This document shows positions 48,414 to 57,927 of a stretch of 64,000 nt of DNA, in pieces. Below the pieces are notes generated by a model that did no database searches, was not told the DNA's origin, and worked only from the letters and a program-made list of their open reading frames with translations. Every line of letters starts with the position of its first letter. The stretch's first letter is position 1. The position numbers and the translations under genes are program-made. Source of the stretch: Flavobacterium sinopsychrotolerans (lineage in GTDB: Bacteria; Bacteroidota; Bacteroidia; Flavobacteriales; Flavobacteriaceae); NCBI RefSeq assembly GCF_900110375.1, contig NZ_FODN01000002.1, positions 447,086 to 511,085 of the forward strand. The letters are read 5' to 3'.

Positions 48414-48932
48414 ATGGTAAACAAATTAATACGATACAGTGTCGGATCTGATTTAATTATTTACGGGTTTAAATGCATCATTGGTTTTCTAATTGGCTAT
48501 CAATTGTATTTGGGTTTCCCTGAATATGAGCTGTATTGGACGATGCTTTCTATTATTTTGGTGATTTCGCCCGAGGCAAAAGATGCGCGTCGTTTATCGA
48601 TTGAACGGTTTAAATCGAACCTAATTGGCTCCGGAATTGGATTGTTTTGTTATTTTATTCACGCCCCAAATGTCTATATGTTAGTGTTGGGTATTGTTCT
48701 TTCCATAGCCACTTGTTATTTTTTTAATCTGATGAATGTGGCGCGAACCGCAATCGTAGCACTCATCATTGTGTTAATTCATGAACAAGAACAAATGTCA
48801 TGGACAGGAGCAGTGGAACGCTTTATATCGGTGACCACCGGATGTTTTATTGGATTGTCGATTACCATTATCACATCGGCAGTAATTAATTATTGGAGAA
48901 AAAAAGCAAACCTTCCGCAAGAAGAATTATAA
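48414..48932 (+). CDS. FUSC-like small membrane protein (possible aromatic-acid exporter)
   Basis: A 172-aa integral membrane protein with about five to six helices (KCIIGFLIGYQLYLGF, YWTMLSIILVIS, GSGIGLFCYFIHA, YMLVLGIVLSIATCYFF, AIVALIIVLIH, TTGCFIGLSITIITSAVI). WTMLSIILVISPEAKDARRLSIERFKSNLIG and the closing RFISVTTGCFIGL match the FUSC/ArAE membrane domain known from AaeB and YccS-like aromatic-acid exporters, where the domain is normally part of a chain of about 600-700 aa. It sits between catIJ and pcaF in the benzoate operon, 61 and 16 nt away. A role in exporting or buffering aromatic acids is inferred. Confidence 0.75.
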   Translation: MVNKLIRYSVGSDLIIYGFKCIIGFLIGYQLYLGFPEYELYWTMLSIILVISPEAKDARRLSIERFKSNLIGSGIGLFCYFIHAPNVYMLVLGIVLSIATCYFFNLMNVARTAIVALIIVLIHEQEQMSWTGAVERFISVTTGCFIGLSITIITSAVINYWRKKANLPQEEL

Positions 48933-48948
48933 TTTAAAAGTAATAAAA

Positions 48949-50157
48949 ATGAATACAGAAGCATATATAATAGATGGAATCAGAACGCCAATAGGAAGTT
49001 TTGGCGGAACACTTTCTGCTGTCAGAGCAGATGATTTGGCGGCAATTGTCATTAAAGAACTGGTTGACCGAAATCCAAATATTCCACCCGATGCGATTGA
49101 TGATGTTATTTTGGGATGTCACAATCAAGCCGGAGAAGACAATCGGAATGTGGCTCGAATGGCGTCATTGCTGGCGGGACTTCCGGTTACAGTTCCGGGA
49201 GAAACGGTTAATAGATTATGTGCTTCAGGAATGTCTGCAATCATTGGAGCATCAAGAGCAATAAAATCTGGAGATGGCGATATTTTTATTGCCGGTGGAG
49301 TAGAGCACATGACGCATGGTCCATTGGTGATTTCAAAAGCATCAAAAGCCTATGGATCCGATTCTAAAATGGAAGATTCGAGTTTTGGATGGCGTTTTGT
49401 AAACCCAAAAATGAAACAAATGTACGGCGTGGATCCTATGGGAATCACAGCTGAAAATTTAGTGGATTTGTACGAGATCAGTCGGGAAGACCAAGATGTT
49501 TTTTCTTATAATTCACAAATGAAAGCGTCAAAAGCGCAAGAAAATGGTGTTTTGGCGCAAGAAATTATTCCGGTTAGCATTTCGCAGCGAAAAGGCGAAC
49601 CGATTGTTTTTTCTGAAGATGAATTTGTAAGAGCCAGTACAACATTGGAAACTTTGGCTAAATTAAAATCGGCTTTCAAAGTAGATGGAACGGTTACTGC
49701 AGGAAATGCTTCGGGATTGAATGACGGTGCAGCGGCTACTTTTATTGCTTCTGAAGCTGCGGTAAAAAAGTACAATTTAAAACCGTTAGCCCGAATCGTA
49801 AGTTCGGCGGTTGTTGGGGTTGAGCCTCGAATTATGGGAATTGGCCCCGTTACGGCAACGCAAAAAGCTTTGGCGAAAGCCGGATTAACATTGAATGATA
49901 TCGACATTATTGAATTGAATGAAGCCTTTGCAGCTCAGAGTTTGGCCTGTACACGAGCTTTGGGACTTCAGGACAATGATTCTAGAGTTAATGTGAATGG
50001 AGGTGCAATTGCTTTGGGGCATCCACTGGGAATGTCGGGAACCAGAATTGTATACAGCGCTGCTTTATCCTTGCAACGTTTAGAAAAACGATATGCTTTA
50101 GCAACCATGTGTATTGGTGTTGGACAAGGATATGCTGTAATTATTGAAAGGGTTTAA
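48949..50157 (+). CDS. pcaF: 3-oxoadipyl-CoA thiolase
   Basis: Thiolase (402 aa) splitting 3-oxoadipyl-CoA to acetyl-CoA and succinyl-CoA, the final reaction. Catalytic Cys91 (RLCASGM), His near 358 (GHPLGMSG) and Cys near 388 (CIGVGQG) are all present. The GVDPMGITAENLVD block fits PcaF rather than biosynthetic acetyl-CoA acetyltransferases; the latter is the alternative, but the operon context supports PcaF/CatF. Confidence 0.93.
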   Translation: MNTEAYIIDGIRTPIGSFGGTLSAVRADDLAAIVIKELVDRNPNIPPDAIDDVILGCHNQAGEDNRNVARMASLLAGLPVTVPGETVNRLCASGMSAIIGASRAIKSGDGDIFIAGGVEHMTHGPLVISKASKAYGSDSKMEDSSFGWRFVNPKMKQMYGVDPMGITAENLVDLYEISREDQDVFSYNSQMKASKAQENGVLAQEIIPVSISQRKGEPIVFSEDEFVRASTTLETLAKLKSAFKVDGTVTAGNASGLNDGAAATFIASEAAVKKYNLKPLARIVSSAVVGVEPRIMGIGPVTATQKALAKAGLTLNDIDIIELNEAFAAQSLACTRALGLQDNDSRVNVNGGAIALGHPLGMSGTRIVYSAALSLQRLEKRYALATMCIGVGQGYAVIIERV

Positions 50158-50193
50158 AATTATAAAAACGCTCTCAATCTAAATAATTTACAG

Positions 50194-50733
50194 ATGAGCA
50201 AAAAGAAAGATATACTCGACGCAGCTCTCAAACTGTTTACAGAAAATGGAGCACGAGCCACATCTACAAAATCGATTGCTTCTGAGGCGGAAACTTCAGA
50301 GGCTTTGATTTTTAGACATTTTGGTACGAAAGAAAAATTATTGGAGGAAATTATTAAACACGGCTATCAAGAAGCTACAAAAATAATTTCCAATTATTTA
50401 AATAACGAAAACGGATTGGAATATATTTTAAAAATTGTTGAGGTTCCCAGAATTTTGGTGGATTCTCATCCCGATTTTTGGAAAATGCAACATAAAATCA
50501 TTGCTTTAAATTCTCTTTCTCAAAAATACCACGACATTTTCATGAAGCCCTGTTATGAAAAACTAACAGTAGCTTTTTTGAAATTGAATTATGAAAATCC
50601 AACTTTGGAAGCGGAATTGCTACTGATTTATATCGATGGAATGTGGAAACATTTTGCCTCGCAACAATTGGATTCTAAAACCGAAAGTGCCTTGACAAAA
50701 CTAGTACAACAGAAATATAGAGTTTTGAGTTAA
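50194..50733 (+). CDS. TetR-family transcriptional regulator
   Basis: A 179-aa regulator with an N-terminal TetR DNA-binding domain (about 5-50: DILDAALKLFTENGARATSTKSIASEAETSEALIFRHFGTKEKLLEEII) and an all-helical effector domain that resembles the PaaX/AcrR-like acyl-CoA sensing members only in general form. It is the last gene of the operon, 36 nt after pcaF. Repression of the operon with an aromatic or CoA-thioester inducer is a reasonable guess. Confidence 0.85.
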   Translation: MSKKKDILDAALKLFTENGARATSTKSIASEAETSEALIFRHFGTKEKLLEEIIKHGYQEATKIISNYLNNENGLEYILKIVEVPRILVDSHPDFWKMQHKIIALNSLSQKYHDIFMKPCYEKLTVAFLKLNYENPTLEAELLLIYIDGMWKHFASQQLDSKTESALTKLVQQKYRVLS

Positions 50734-50785
50734 GTAAAGGGAAGTTTCCTTTTGAGAATGGAAAATGGATTATGGCTTTAAATAG

Positions 50786-50823
50786 AAAAAAATCTAAAAT
50801 ACTTGATGTTTTAGATTTTTTTT
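50786..50823 (+). terminator. Terminator of the cat-ben operon
   Basis: AAAATCTAAAA (50789-50799), 9-nt loop, TTTTAGATTTT (50809-50819) and a T-run. Confidence 0.75.
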
Positions 50824-50872
50824 GAAAAAAAAATAAGATATATGCGATAGTAAAGAATTTCTTTGAACTGCT

Positions 50873-50931
50873 AAGGGTTGCATTTTATAATTCAAAAATA
50901 ATTTGATTCATAAAATGCAACCCTCTTTTTT
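50873..50931. terminator. Second terminator between convergent operons
   Basis: GGGTTGCATTTTAT (50875-50888), 21-nt loop, ATAAAATGCAACCC (50910-50923), then a T-run. It ends both the cat-ben operon and the minus-strand peptidoglycan locus. Confidence 0.82.
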
Positions 50932-51010
50932 ATACTTTTTTAAAACGTTTAGGATACTCTTGTTTTTTAACCACCAAAGGTAAAAAAACTTAGTACGATA
51001 ATTTTAAGAG

Positions 51011-52282
51011 TTATACTTTAAAAATTAATTTATTTTTATAAAACACCCATAAAATTATAGACCAAAAAACAGCATAAACTAATGCGTAAGTTAAGGAAGC
51101 ATCTAATGGATTGCTAAAAAGAGGGACAATATTATAATTGTAAATATAACTCTGAAGATTAATTTCTTCAGTTGCTATTTCTGGATTTTGAATCTTAATT
51201 GAGCTCAAAACTCTTGGAATTATTCCCGAAAAGAAAAACACAATCATGGGATTTACGCCCCAAATTAAAAACAGTTTAATCCATTTATTATAATTTAGAA
51301 CATCAATTATCCAGTACAATAGAGTTAAGCATATTGTAGCAATACCAGCAGTATATAATACATAAGAACTTGTCCAAAGCGATTTGTTTATTGGAAATAC
51401 GATACTCCAAAGCAAACCTGTAATCAATAGCGCAATTCCTATGATAGCTGTTTTTTTGATAATTTCAACTTTTGGAATTTGTAAGTTTAATACCTGTCCT
51501 ATAAACATTCCAAAAATTCCAGTTGCTAAAGCAGGTAAAGTACTCAAAATTCCTTCTGGATCCCAAGTTTTGGAGTAACTCCATAGATGTCCTTCTAATA
51601 CTAAATTATCTAGCCACGCAGCTAAGTTGGTCCCTTTTTCAAAATTTGCGACACCAAATCCCGGAACTGGCATGAAACCCATTGCAAGCCAATAACCTAG
51701 TAAAATGGAAGCGGCAACCAGAAGTTGTGTTTTTAGATTTGTTTTTAAATATAAAAGAGCCGCAAAGAAGTATACAATTCCAATTCGCTGTAAAACTCCT
51801 GGGATTCGTACATCCCGAAATGCTTCAATTTTACTGAATGCTAAGATTAGTAATATTGCGAAAATTCCAAAAACGAGATAGGTTTTAATTTTTAAACTAA
51901 AGTTTCCTAAAAGTGCATAAGCGACTGCAAAAGTTATCATCAACCTGAGCAGTAACAAGGAAATCCCCTCTAAGCCCAATAATTCAATTCTACTGAAATA
52001 ATTTAAAAATAATCCTAAACAGAAAATTCGTAAGGATCGAACTATAATTTTATTAAAAACTAAATAATCAAATTGTTTCGTTGGCATTGCAAAAGGGATT
52101 GCGCTACCCATTATAAAAATAAAAAAGGGAAAAACTAAATCGGTCGGAGTACAGCCATGCCATTCTGCGTGAGCCAAAGGCGGATAAATAGCGGCCCAAC
52201 TTCCCGGGTTGTTGACAATAGTCATTAATAAAATGGTAAATCCTCGAAATACATCTAGTGAAATTAAACGCTCTTTTGTCAT
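51011..52282 (-). CDS. NagX-like membrane acyltransferase (heparan-glucosaminide N-acetyltransferase family)
   Basis: Membrane protein of 423 aa with about eleven helices. MTKERLISLDVFRGFTILLMTIVN and AEWHGCTPTDLVFPFFIFIMGSAIPFAM match the YeiB/HGSNAT/NagX group, in which the early His-x-Gly/Asp segments are catalytic. NagX proteins are found with GlcNAc-use genes and may acetylate glucosamine. Last gene of the minus-strand operon. Confidence 0.82.
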   Translation of the reverse strand: MTKERLISLDVFRGFTILLMTIVNNPGSWAAIYPPLAHAEWHGCTPTDLVFPFFIFIMGSAIPFAMPTKQFDYLVFNKIIVRSLRIFCLGLFLNYFSRIELLGLEGISLLLLRLMITFAVAYALLGNFSLKIKTYLVFGIFAILLILAFSKIEAFRDVRIPGVLQRIGIVYFFAALLYLKTNLKTQLLVAASILLGYWLAMGFMPVPGFGVANFEKGTNLAAWLDNLVLEGHLWSYSKTWDPEGILSTLPALATGIFGMFIGQVLNLQIPKVEIIKKTAIIGIALLITGLLWSIVFPINKSLWTSSYVLYTAGIATICLTLLYWIIDVLNYNKWIKLFLIWGVNPMIVFFFSGIIPRVLSSIKIQNPEIATEEINLQSYIYNYNIVPLFSNPLDASLTYALVYAVFWSIILWVFYKNKLIFKV

Positions 52283-52362
52283 TTTTTTAATTTAGATTAT
52301 TTGGTTAATTTAATTATTGGAAACCTACTTCATTCAGGTTTACTAAAATGGTGTTAACAATT

Positions 52363-55362
52363 TTATTTGACGATAGCTTCCTGAATTATTTGCTGAATGT
52401 CTTCTCGAATTTTTTCTTTAGACAATTTATTTCCGTCACCGGAAACTTCCGGATAGGTTCTATTGGATAAAAATACATAAACAATCTCTGTTTCTGGATC
52501 GACCCAAGCTATGTTTCCCGTGAAGCCGGTATGACCAAAACTGGATTCAGAAACGCATGCGCAGGTAGATCCGTCTTTCCCTATTCTTTTATCAAAACCT
52601 AAACCTCTATGAACTCCTTCAGAACTGTAATAGGAAGTATTGAAGGCATCGAATGTTTTTTCGGAAAAATATTGCTTATTGCCGTAATTTCCTTTTTGTA
52701 AAAACAGCTGCATCATTTTGGCAACATCCATAGCGTTAGAAAAAATTCCGGCATGACCGGCTATTCCGCCTTCCATTGCCGCTGCCATATCATGAACGTA
52801 TCCCTGAACAACCTGGTGTCTAAAATAATTATCAACTTCAGTCGGTGCAATTCCATTTTTATCAAATTTTTCTAAGGGATTGTAAAGCGTATTATTCATT
52901 CCAAGTGAGCTGTAAAATTTTTTCTGGCTTAAAACTTCTAATTTCTTTTTAGTTTTTCTTTCGAGGTATTCTTTCAGGATAATGAAGGTGAAATCGCTGT
53001 ATTTGTATTCTCTTTTAATTGACAATGGACTATTTGCAATGATTTTCATTATGGTATCGTGATAATCATTTCTAATAAAAAGACCGTCGGCTACTTTTGT
53101 GGAAAATTGGGAGTCAGCTATTTTATGATAGTATTTTTCCAAAGGTTTGTTTTCCGTGTCCAAAGTTGCTTTGTAAAATGGAATCCAAGCCTGAAGCCCA
53201 GCATAGTGTGTCAGTAAATCCTTGAAGTTGATGTTTGCTTTATTTGTTTTTGAAAAAAGGGGAACCATTTTTTTTAATTTGGTATTCAGATTCACTTTAT
53301 TTTGATCGTATAATTGCATCACGTTAGGCAGAGTCGAAATCATTTTTGAAATCGAGGCTACATCATATAAGTCTGAATTTAAAACTTTCGTGGTATTATC
53401 ATAGGTATGGTAACCATAGGATTTCTGGAAAATCACATTTCCTTTTCGAGCGACAAGTACCTGCATTCCAGGAGTCATTTTACCATCAATTGCTTTTTGG
53501 GCTATAGTATCGATTTTAGATAAAATCAATGGATTCATTCCTTCATTTTCTGGGGTTGTAAAACCCAAACGGTTTAATTTTTTGGTTGATAAACCCTCAT
53601 TTATATGGAAGGATGAATTAATGGATACGGGTAATTTTCCTTTGGCTTCTATAGCTCCAAATAGTAATTCTGCTGAAACCACCTGACTTATATCAGAGTT
53701 TTGGTAGGAAACTACTAATCCTTCAATATCATCAAAATTATTGATTGGCAATAGGGAATAAGGCTTTGTAAAAATATCCAAAATCACTTTGTTGTGCTTT
53801 GCAATTTTTTGTAACCAAAGTAATTCAGTTTCCGTAAAATTCTGTTTTTCCCAAGTTTTGTTTAATTTATGGAAACTAATGATAACAGTATTGTATTTTT
53901 TTAATTCGCTGTTTAGACTATCAATATTAGTGTTATATATTTCCGTCACTTCGGTATATTTTTTTAATGTAGTGACAAAAGTGCTGTTGACATCATCTCC
54001 CAGTTTTACGTATGCAATTTTCTGATCTAAATTTTTGATAGGAAGTATTTTCTTTTCATTTTTTAAAACAGTGATTGCATTTTCATACAATTTATAATGT
54101 AAAGCATCATTTTCTGAAGGATTGATGTCTTGAACTAAGTTTTCTAAAGCAATAGGCTTGTATTTATTCAATCCCGCTTTGTACTTATAACGCAATATTT
54201 TTTTTACCGAATAAGCCAAACGTTCTTCGGTAAGAATTCCATTTTTGTAGGCTGTTTCTAGTTTTTCGAAACCTGCCGGTACGTCTACTGGACCAAGTAA
54301 AATATCATTTCCAGCAAGAATGACAGCTAATTCAAGATCACCAGGACCTAGGAAATCTGTGGCGCCTTTCATGGCTAAACCATCTGTAAAAATCAATCCT
54401 TCAAAACCCAGTTGCTTTTGAAGCAAGTTGGTTACTACATTATACGAAGCGGAAGAAGGCAGATTTTTTCTAGGATCTAAGCTAGGAATTTCAAGGTGTC
54501 CAACCATAACAGAGACCAAACCTTCATCGAATATTCTTTTGTAAGGATACAGTTCCACCAAATCGATTCGTTCTTTTGAAAAATCAACCAAAGGCAATGT
54601 ATGATGCGAATCGGCAGCCGTATCTCCGTGTCCTGGAAAATGTTTTCCGGTACTGAAAACACCTTGACCTTGAACGCCTTTCATGTAGGCGATGGCTTTG
54701 TCGCTAACATTAGTTTTATCTTCACCAAAAGAACGGTTGCCAATAATTGGGTTTTTTGGATTGGTGTTGATGTCAAGAACTGGAGCAAAATTAAAATGGA
54801 TTCCCATTCGCTTGTTCTCATTCCCCATGTTTTTACCAACTTTCTCAATTAAATTTAGATCTTCAATCGCTCCCAAAGTCATGTTCCAAGGATATCGATA
54901 GGTAGAATCTAATCGCATGCTCAATCCCCATTCGGCATCTATTGCAATAAATAATGGGACATTAGATTTAGACTGATACGCATTAGTTAATTTCGCTTGA
55001 CGCATTGGTCCACCTTGAAAAAAAAGGATTCCACCAACTTTGTATTCTTCGATTAGGGCTTTAACTTCATTTTCGTGAACAGAATCTTTATTAGAATAAG
55101 CTGAAATCATATACAATTGGCCTATTTTTTCTCGACTCGACATTTTGTTGTAAATACTGTCAACCCAATTCGTTTCACTTTCAGAATTTTTAAAAAAAGT
55201 CTTTCTTTCTGATTTACTTTTAGGAACATAAATGTCTATTTCTTCTGAAAAGGAAGCTTTTTTTAAAGCGGTAATTGTATTGGTTTTTTTAGAAACAGCA
55301 CAATTGGTAATCAAAAATATAAATGCGGCGTAGAGGCTAATCTTTATAAAGTAATTTTTCAT
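52363..55362 (-). CDS. GH3 glycosidase fused to a beta-lactamase-type serine hydrolase, lipoprotein
   Basis: A 999-aa lipoprotein (signal ends LITNCAV, Cys near residue 22). The GH3 domain (about 65-420) is NagZ-like: KHFPGHGDTAADSHHTLP carries the unusual catalytic His motif (about residue 244) and FTDGLAMKG the nucleophile Asp (about 326). A GH3 C-terminal-like domain follows (about 430-610). The final domain (about 640-990) is a serine hydrolase with SISK (SxxK, about 670), YSD (about 786) and SFGHTGFTG (about 942). It would be cell-surface or periplasmic. The pair suits trimming of muropeptides: removal of GlcNAc and a peptidase/esterase reaction. It is in an operon with murQ and namZ. 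Confidence 0.9.
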   Translation of the reverse strand: MKNYFIKISLYAAFIFLITNCAVSKKTNTITALKKASFSEEIDIYVPKSKSERKTFFKNSESETNWVDSIYNKMSSREKIGQLYMISAYSNKDSVHENEVKALIEEYKVGGILFFQGGPMRQAKLTNAYQSKSNVPLFIAIDAEWGLSMRLDSTYRYPWNMTLGAIEDLNLIEKVGKNMGNENKRMGIHFNFAPVLDINTNPKNPIIGNRSFGEDKTNVSDKAIAYMKGVQGQGVFSTGKHFPGHGDTAADSHHTLPLVDFSKERIDLVELYPYKRIFDEGLVSVMVGHLEIPSLDPRKNLPSSASYNVVTNLLQKQLGFEGLIFTDGLAMKGATDFLGPGDLELAVILAGNDILLGPVDVPAGFEKLETAYKNGILTEERLAYSVKKILRYKYKAGLNKYKPIALENLVQDINPSENDALHYKLYENAITVLKNEKKILPIKNLDQKIAYVKLGDDVNSTFVTTLKKYTEVTEIYNTNIDSLNSELKKYNTVIISFHKLNKTWEKQNFTETELLWLQKIAKHNKVILDIFTKPYSLLPINNFDDIEGLVVSYQNSDISQVVSAELLFGAIEAKGKLPVSINSSFHINEGLSTKKLNRLGFTTPENEGMNPLILSKIDTIAQKAIDGKMTPGMQVLVARKGNVIFQKSYGYHTYDNTTKVLNSDLYDVASISKMISTLPNVMQLYDQNKVNLNTKLKKMVPLFSKTNKANINFKDLLTHYAGLQAWIPFYKATLDTENKPLEKYYHKIADSQFSTKVADGLFIRNDYHDTIMKIIANSPLSIKREYKYSDFTFIILKEYLERKTKKKLEVLSQKKFYSSLGMNNTLYNPLEKFDKNGIAPTEVDNYFRHQVVQGYVHDMAAAMEGGIAGHAGIFSNAMDVAKMMQLFLQKGNYGNKQYFSEKTFDAFNTSYYSSEGVHRGLGFDKRIGKDGSTCACVSESSFGHTGFTGNIAWVDPETEIVYVFLSNRTYPEVSGDGNKLSKEKIREDIQQIIQEAIVK

Positions 55363-55416
55363 CTAATTATTTTTTTGGACAATTGATTGGTCAATTATTT
55401 GTGTTTTTAATGTGAT

Positions 55417-56925
55417 TTAAAAACTAATTTTTTTAATGCTATGGGAACTTGTCAGGAACAATCCTAAGTAAGTTAATAGTCCGTTTAGTACTATTAATTC
55501 ATTATCAAATACATAACCCGAAAATAATATTTTAGAGTTTTCATTTATTATATACGTTAAGAAAGGAGCTAATAGGCATATAAATGGGACTAATTTATCA
55601 TTTACGTTTCTTGATTTTTGAAACAGACCAAAAGCATATAATCCTAATAATGGGCCATAAGTATAAGAAGCAACCTTGAATATCATCCCAACAACAGAAC
55701 TATCATTGATTGAATTAAAAATGAGTATTACTAAGAATATTAATGCTGAAAAACTGATATGAACAATATGCCTTTTACGTACGGTATTTTGTTTATGGCT
55801 GTTTTCGGCTTTGCCCATTCCCAAAAAATCGACACAAAAAGAGGTCGTTAAAGCCGTCAGAGCAGAATCGGTAGTGGCAAAAGTGGCTGCAATAATCCCC
55901 AATAAAAATATAATTGCGGGAATTGTTGATAAATGATTCAATGCGATTTCAGGAAAAAGCAAATCGGTTCTGGGTTTATTTGTAATTAAATCAACAGGGA
56001 TTGCAATTCCGTTTTTATCAGCATAAATATAAAGTAAAGCACCAACACTTAAAAAGAAAATATTGATTATAACGAAGATTCCTGTAAAGGTAAACATGTT
56101 TTTTTGTGCATCACCAATGTTTTTGCAGCTCAGATTTTTTTGCATTAAATCTTGATCTAGCCCAGTCATAGCTATAGTTACAAACATTCCTCCTAATATT
56201 TGTTTTACAAAATGAAATTTACTTCCTAGGAAATCATCAAAGAAAAATATTTGTGAATAATTACTGTTTTTAACTTCATTGAAAGCACTAACGGCACTTA
56301 AATTCATACTGTCGCAAATAAAATAGATGGTAAGGAAAACCGATGTCACAAGGAAAAAAGTCTGCAAGGTATCCGTAATAATAATTGTTTTCAATCCACC
56401 TCTGTAGGTGTAAGAAAAAATGAGCAGCAAGGAGATTAATACAGTTAATGCAAACGGAATATTATAATAATCAAATACGAAACGCTGTAATACTATTACC
56501 ACTAAATAGAGTCTGAATGCAGAACTTACCGTTCTGCTAATCAAGAAGATACTGGCTGCTGTTTTATAGCTATAAAGCCCCATTCTCTGTTCTATATATC
56601 CATAAATCGAGGTTAGATTCATTCTGTAATATAGCGGTAATAATAATTTTGTAATTATTATAAATCCGATAGCATTACCCAATACAAACTGAAAATATTT
56701 GAATTGTTCGCCACTCGCGGCGCCTACTTCTCCCGGAACAGATATAAAAGTTACTCCCGAAAGAGCGGTTCCTATCATCCCAAAAGCAACTAAATACCAT
56801 TTTGAATTTTTATTGGCGGTGAAAAAAGCATCATTCCCATCATCTTTTTTGCTGACTCTATGTGAGATGTAGAATAATGTTGCGAAATAAACGATGATAA
56901 GGATTAGGATTGCACTTGGAGTCAT
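55417..56925 (-). CDS. Sodium:solute symporter (SSS family)
   Basis: Inner-membrane symporter, 502 aa, with about 13 helices. SGVTFISVPGEVGA and the GIIAATFATTDSALTALTTSFCVD region (Na+-site Ser/Thr) are typical SSS segments. Position between murQ and the GH3 fusion suggests uptake of MurNAc or an anhydro/disaccharide derivative, similar in role to Tannerella MurT. Substrate is inferred. Confidence 0.85.
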   Translation of the reverse strand: MTPSAILILIIVYFATLFYISHRVSKKDDGNDAFFTANKNSKWYLVAFGMIGTALSGVTFISVPGEVGAASGEQFKYFQFVLGNAIGFIIITKLLLPLYYRMNLTSIYGYIEQRMGLYSYKTAASIFLISRTVSSAFRLYLVVIVLQRFVFDYYNIPFALTVLISLLLIFSYTYRGGLKTIIITDTLQTFFLVTSVFLTIYFICDSMNLSAVSAFNEVKNSNYSQIFFFDDFLGSKFHFVKQILGGMFVTIAMTGLDQDLMQKNLSCKNIGDAQKNMFTFTGIFVIINIFFLSVGALLYIYADKNGIAIPVDLITNKPRTDLLFPEIALNHLSTIPAIIFLLGIIAATFATTDSALTALTTSFCVDFLGMGKAENSHKQNTVRKRHIVHISFSALIFLVILIFNSINDSSVVGMIFKVASYTYGPLLGLYAFGLFQKSRNVNDKLVPFICLLAPFLTYIINENSKILFSGYVFDNELIVLNGLLTYLGLFLTSSHSIKKISF

Positions 56926-56989
56926 TTTGTATCTTTATAGGTTTATTGTTTTTTATGAATATGTAACAGACTTTAAAATAGTTTGTTTA

Positions 56990-57817
56990 TTAAATTTCTA
57001 GATTTTTATTTTCAGCCAGTAAAACGGCTCTGACACTTTTGTGTTTTTTTAGTAATTCAGAAGCTAATTTCTCGTCAATGTGTAGTTCTTCTACAATCAT
57101 TTCAACACCTCTTTGTACTAGTTTTTTATTAGACAATTGCATGTCGATCATTTTGTTGCCATAAATGCGCCCTAGTTTAATCATAACAGATGTTGAAATC
57201 ATGTTTAAAACTAATTTTTGTGATGTTCCAGCTTTCATTCTCGTGCTTCCGGTAAGAAATTCTGGACCTACAATCAATTCTATAGGATAATCAGCTTGTT
57301 TTGAAATCAGACTTTCACTATTACAGGAAATACTTCCAGTTGCGATATTGTTTTCTTTCGCTTTTTTCAATCCTCCAATAACATAAGGAGTATTTCCCGA
57401 AGCAGCAATTCCTATAACCACATCTAAACTCGAAATGTCGTAGGCTGATAAATCTCTCCAGGCTTGATCAATGTCATCCTCGGCATTTTCTACTGCTTTT
57501 CTAATAGCTGAGTCGCCACCTGCAATGATGCCAATAATCCAATTGTCTGGAACTCCAAAAGTAGGCGGACATTCTGAAGCATCAAGAATACCGATTCTTC
57601 CGGATGTACCCGCGCCGATATAAAATAGTCTTCCACCAAGTTTCATTTTAGACACAATAATATCAACCAATTTTTCAATATTGGGAATTTGTTTTTCTAT
57701 TATATCCGCTACTTTTTTATCTTCATTATTAATATTAGAGAGTAGTTCATTAGTACTCATTTTATCTAAGTTCGAATAGAGCGACTCTTGTTCTGTATCG
57801 GGATTAATTTTTGCCAT
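56990..57817 (-). CDS. murQ: N-acetylmuramic acid 6-phosphate etherase
   Basis: SIS-domain enzyme (275 aa) that removes lactate from MurNAc-6-phosphate to give GlcNAc-6-phosphate. IGAGTSGRIGILDASECPPTFG is the key MurQ motif, followed by GDSAIRKAVENAEDD and TGSTRMKAGTSQKLVLN. All conserved blocks are intact. It lies 111 nt after namZ in the operon. Confidence 0.96.
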   Translation of the reverse strand: MAKINPDTEQESLYSNLDKMSTNELLSNINNEDKKVADIIEKQIPNIEKLVDIIVSKMKLGGRLFYIGAGTSGRIGILDASECPPTFGVPDNWIIGIIAGGDSAIRKAVENAEDDIDQAWRDLSAYDISSLDVVIGIAASGNTPYVIGGLKKAKENNIATGSISCNSESLISKQADYPIELIVGPEFLTGSTRMKAGTSQKLVLNMISTSVMIKLGRIYGNKMIDMQLSNKKLVQRGVEMIVEELHIDEKLASELLKKHKSVRAVLLAENKNLEI

Positions 57818-57927
57818 TTCTTATTTTTTACTGATTAGAGATTTTTTATTTTTTGTAGGGTAGATTCAATGTTTGTATTTTATTAAAACAGTGTCCTAGT
57901 TCTATTTGACAATAAACAAGCATTTAT

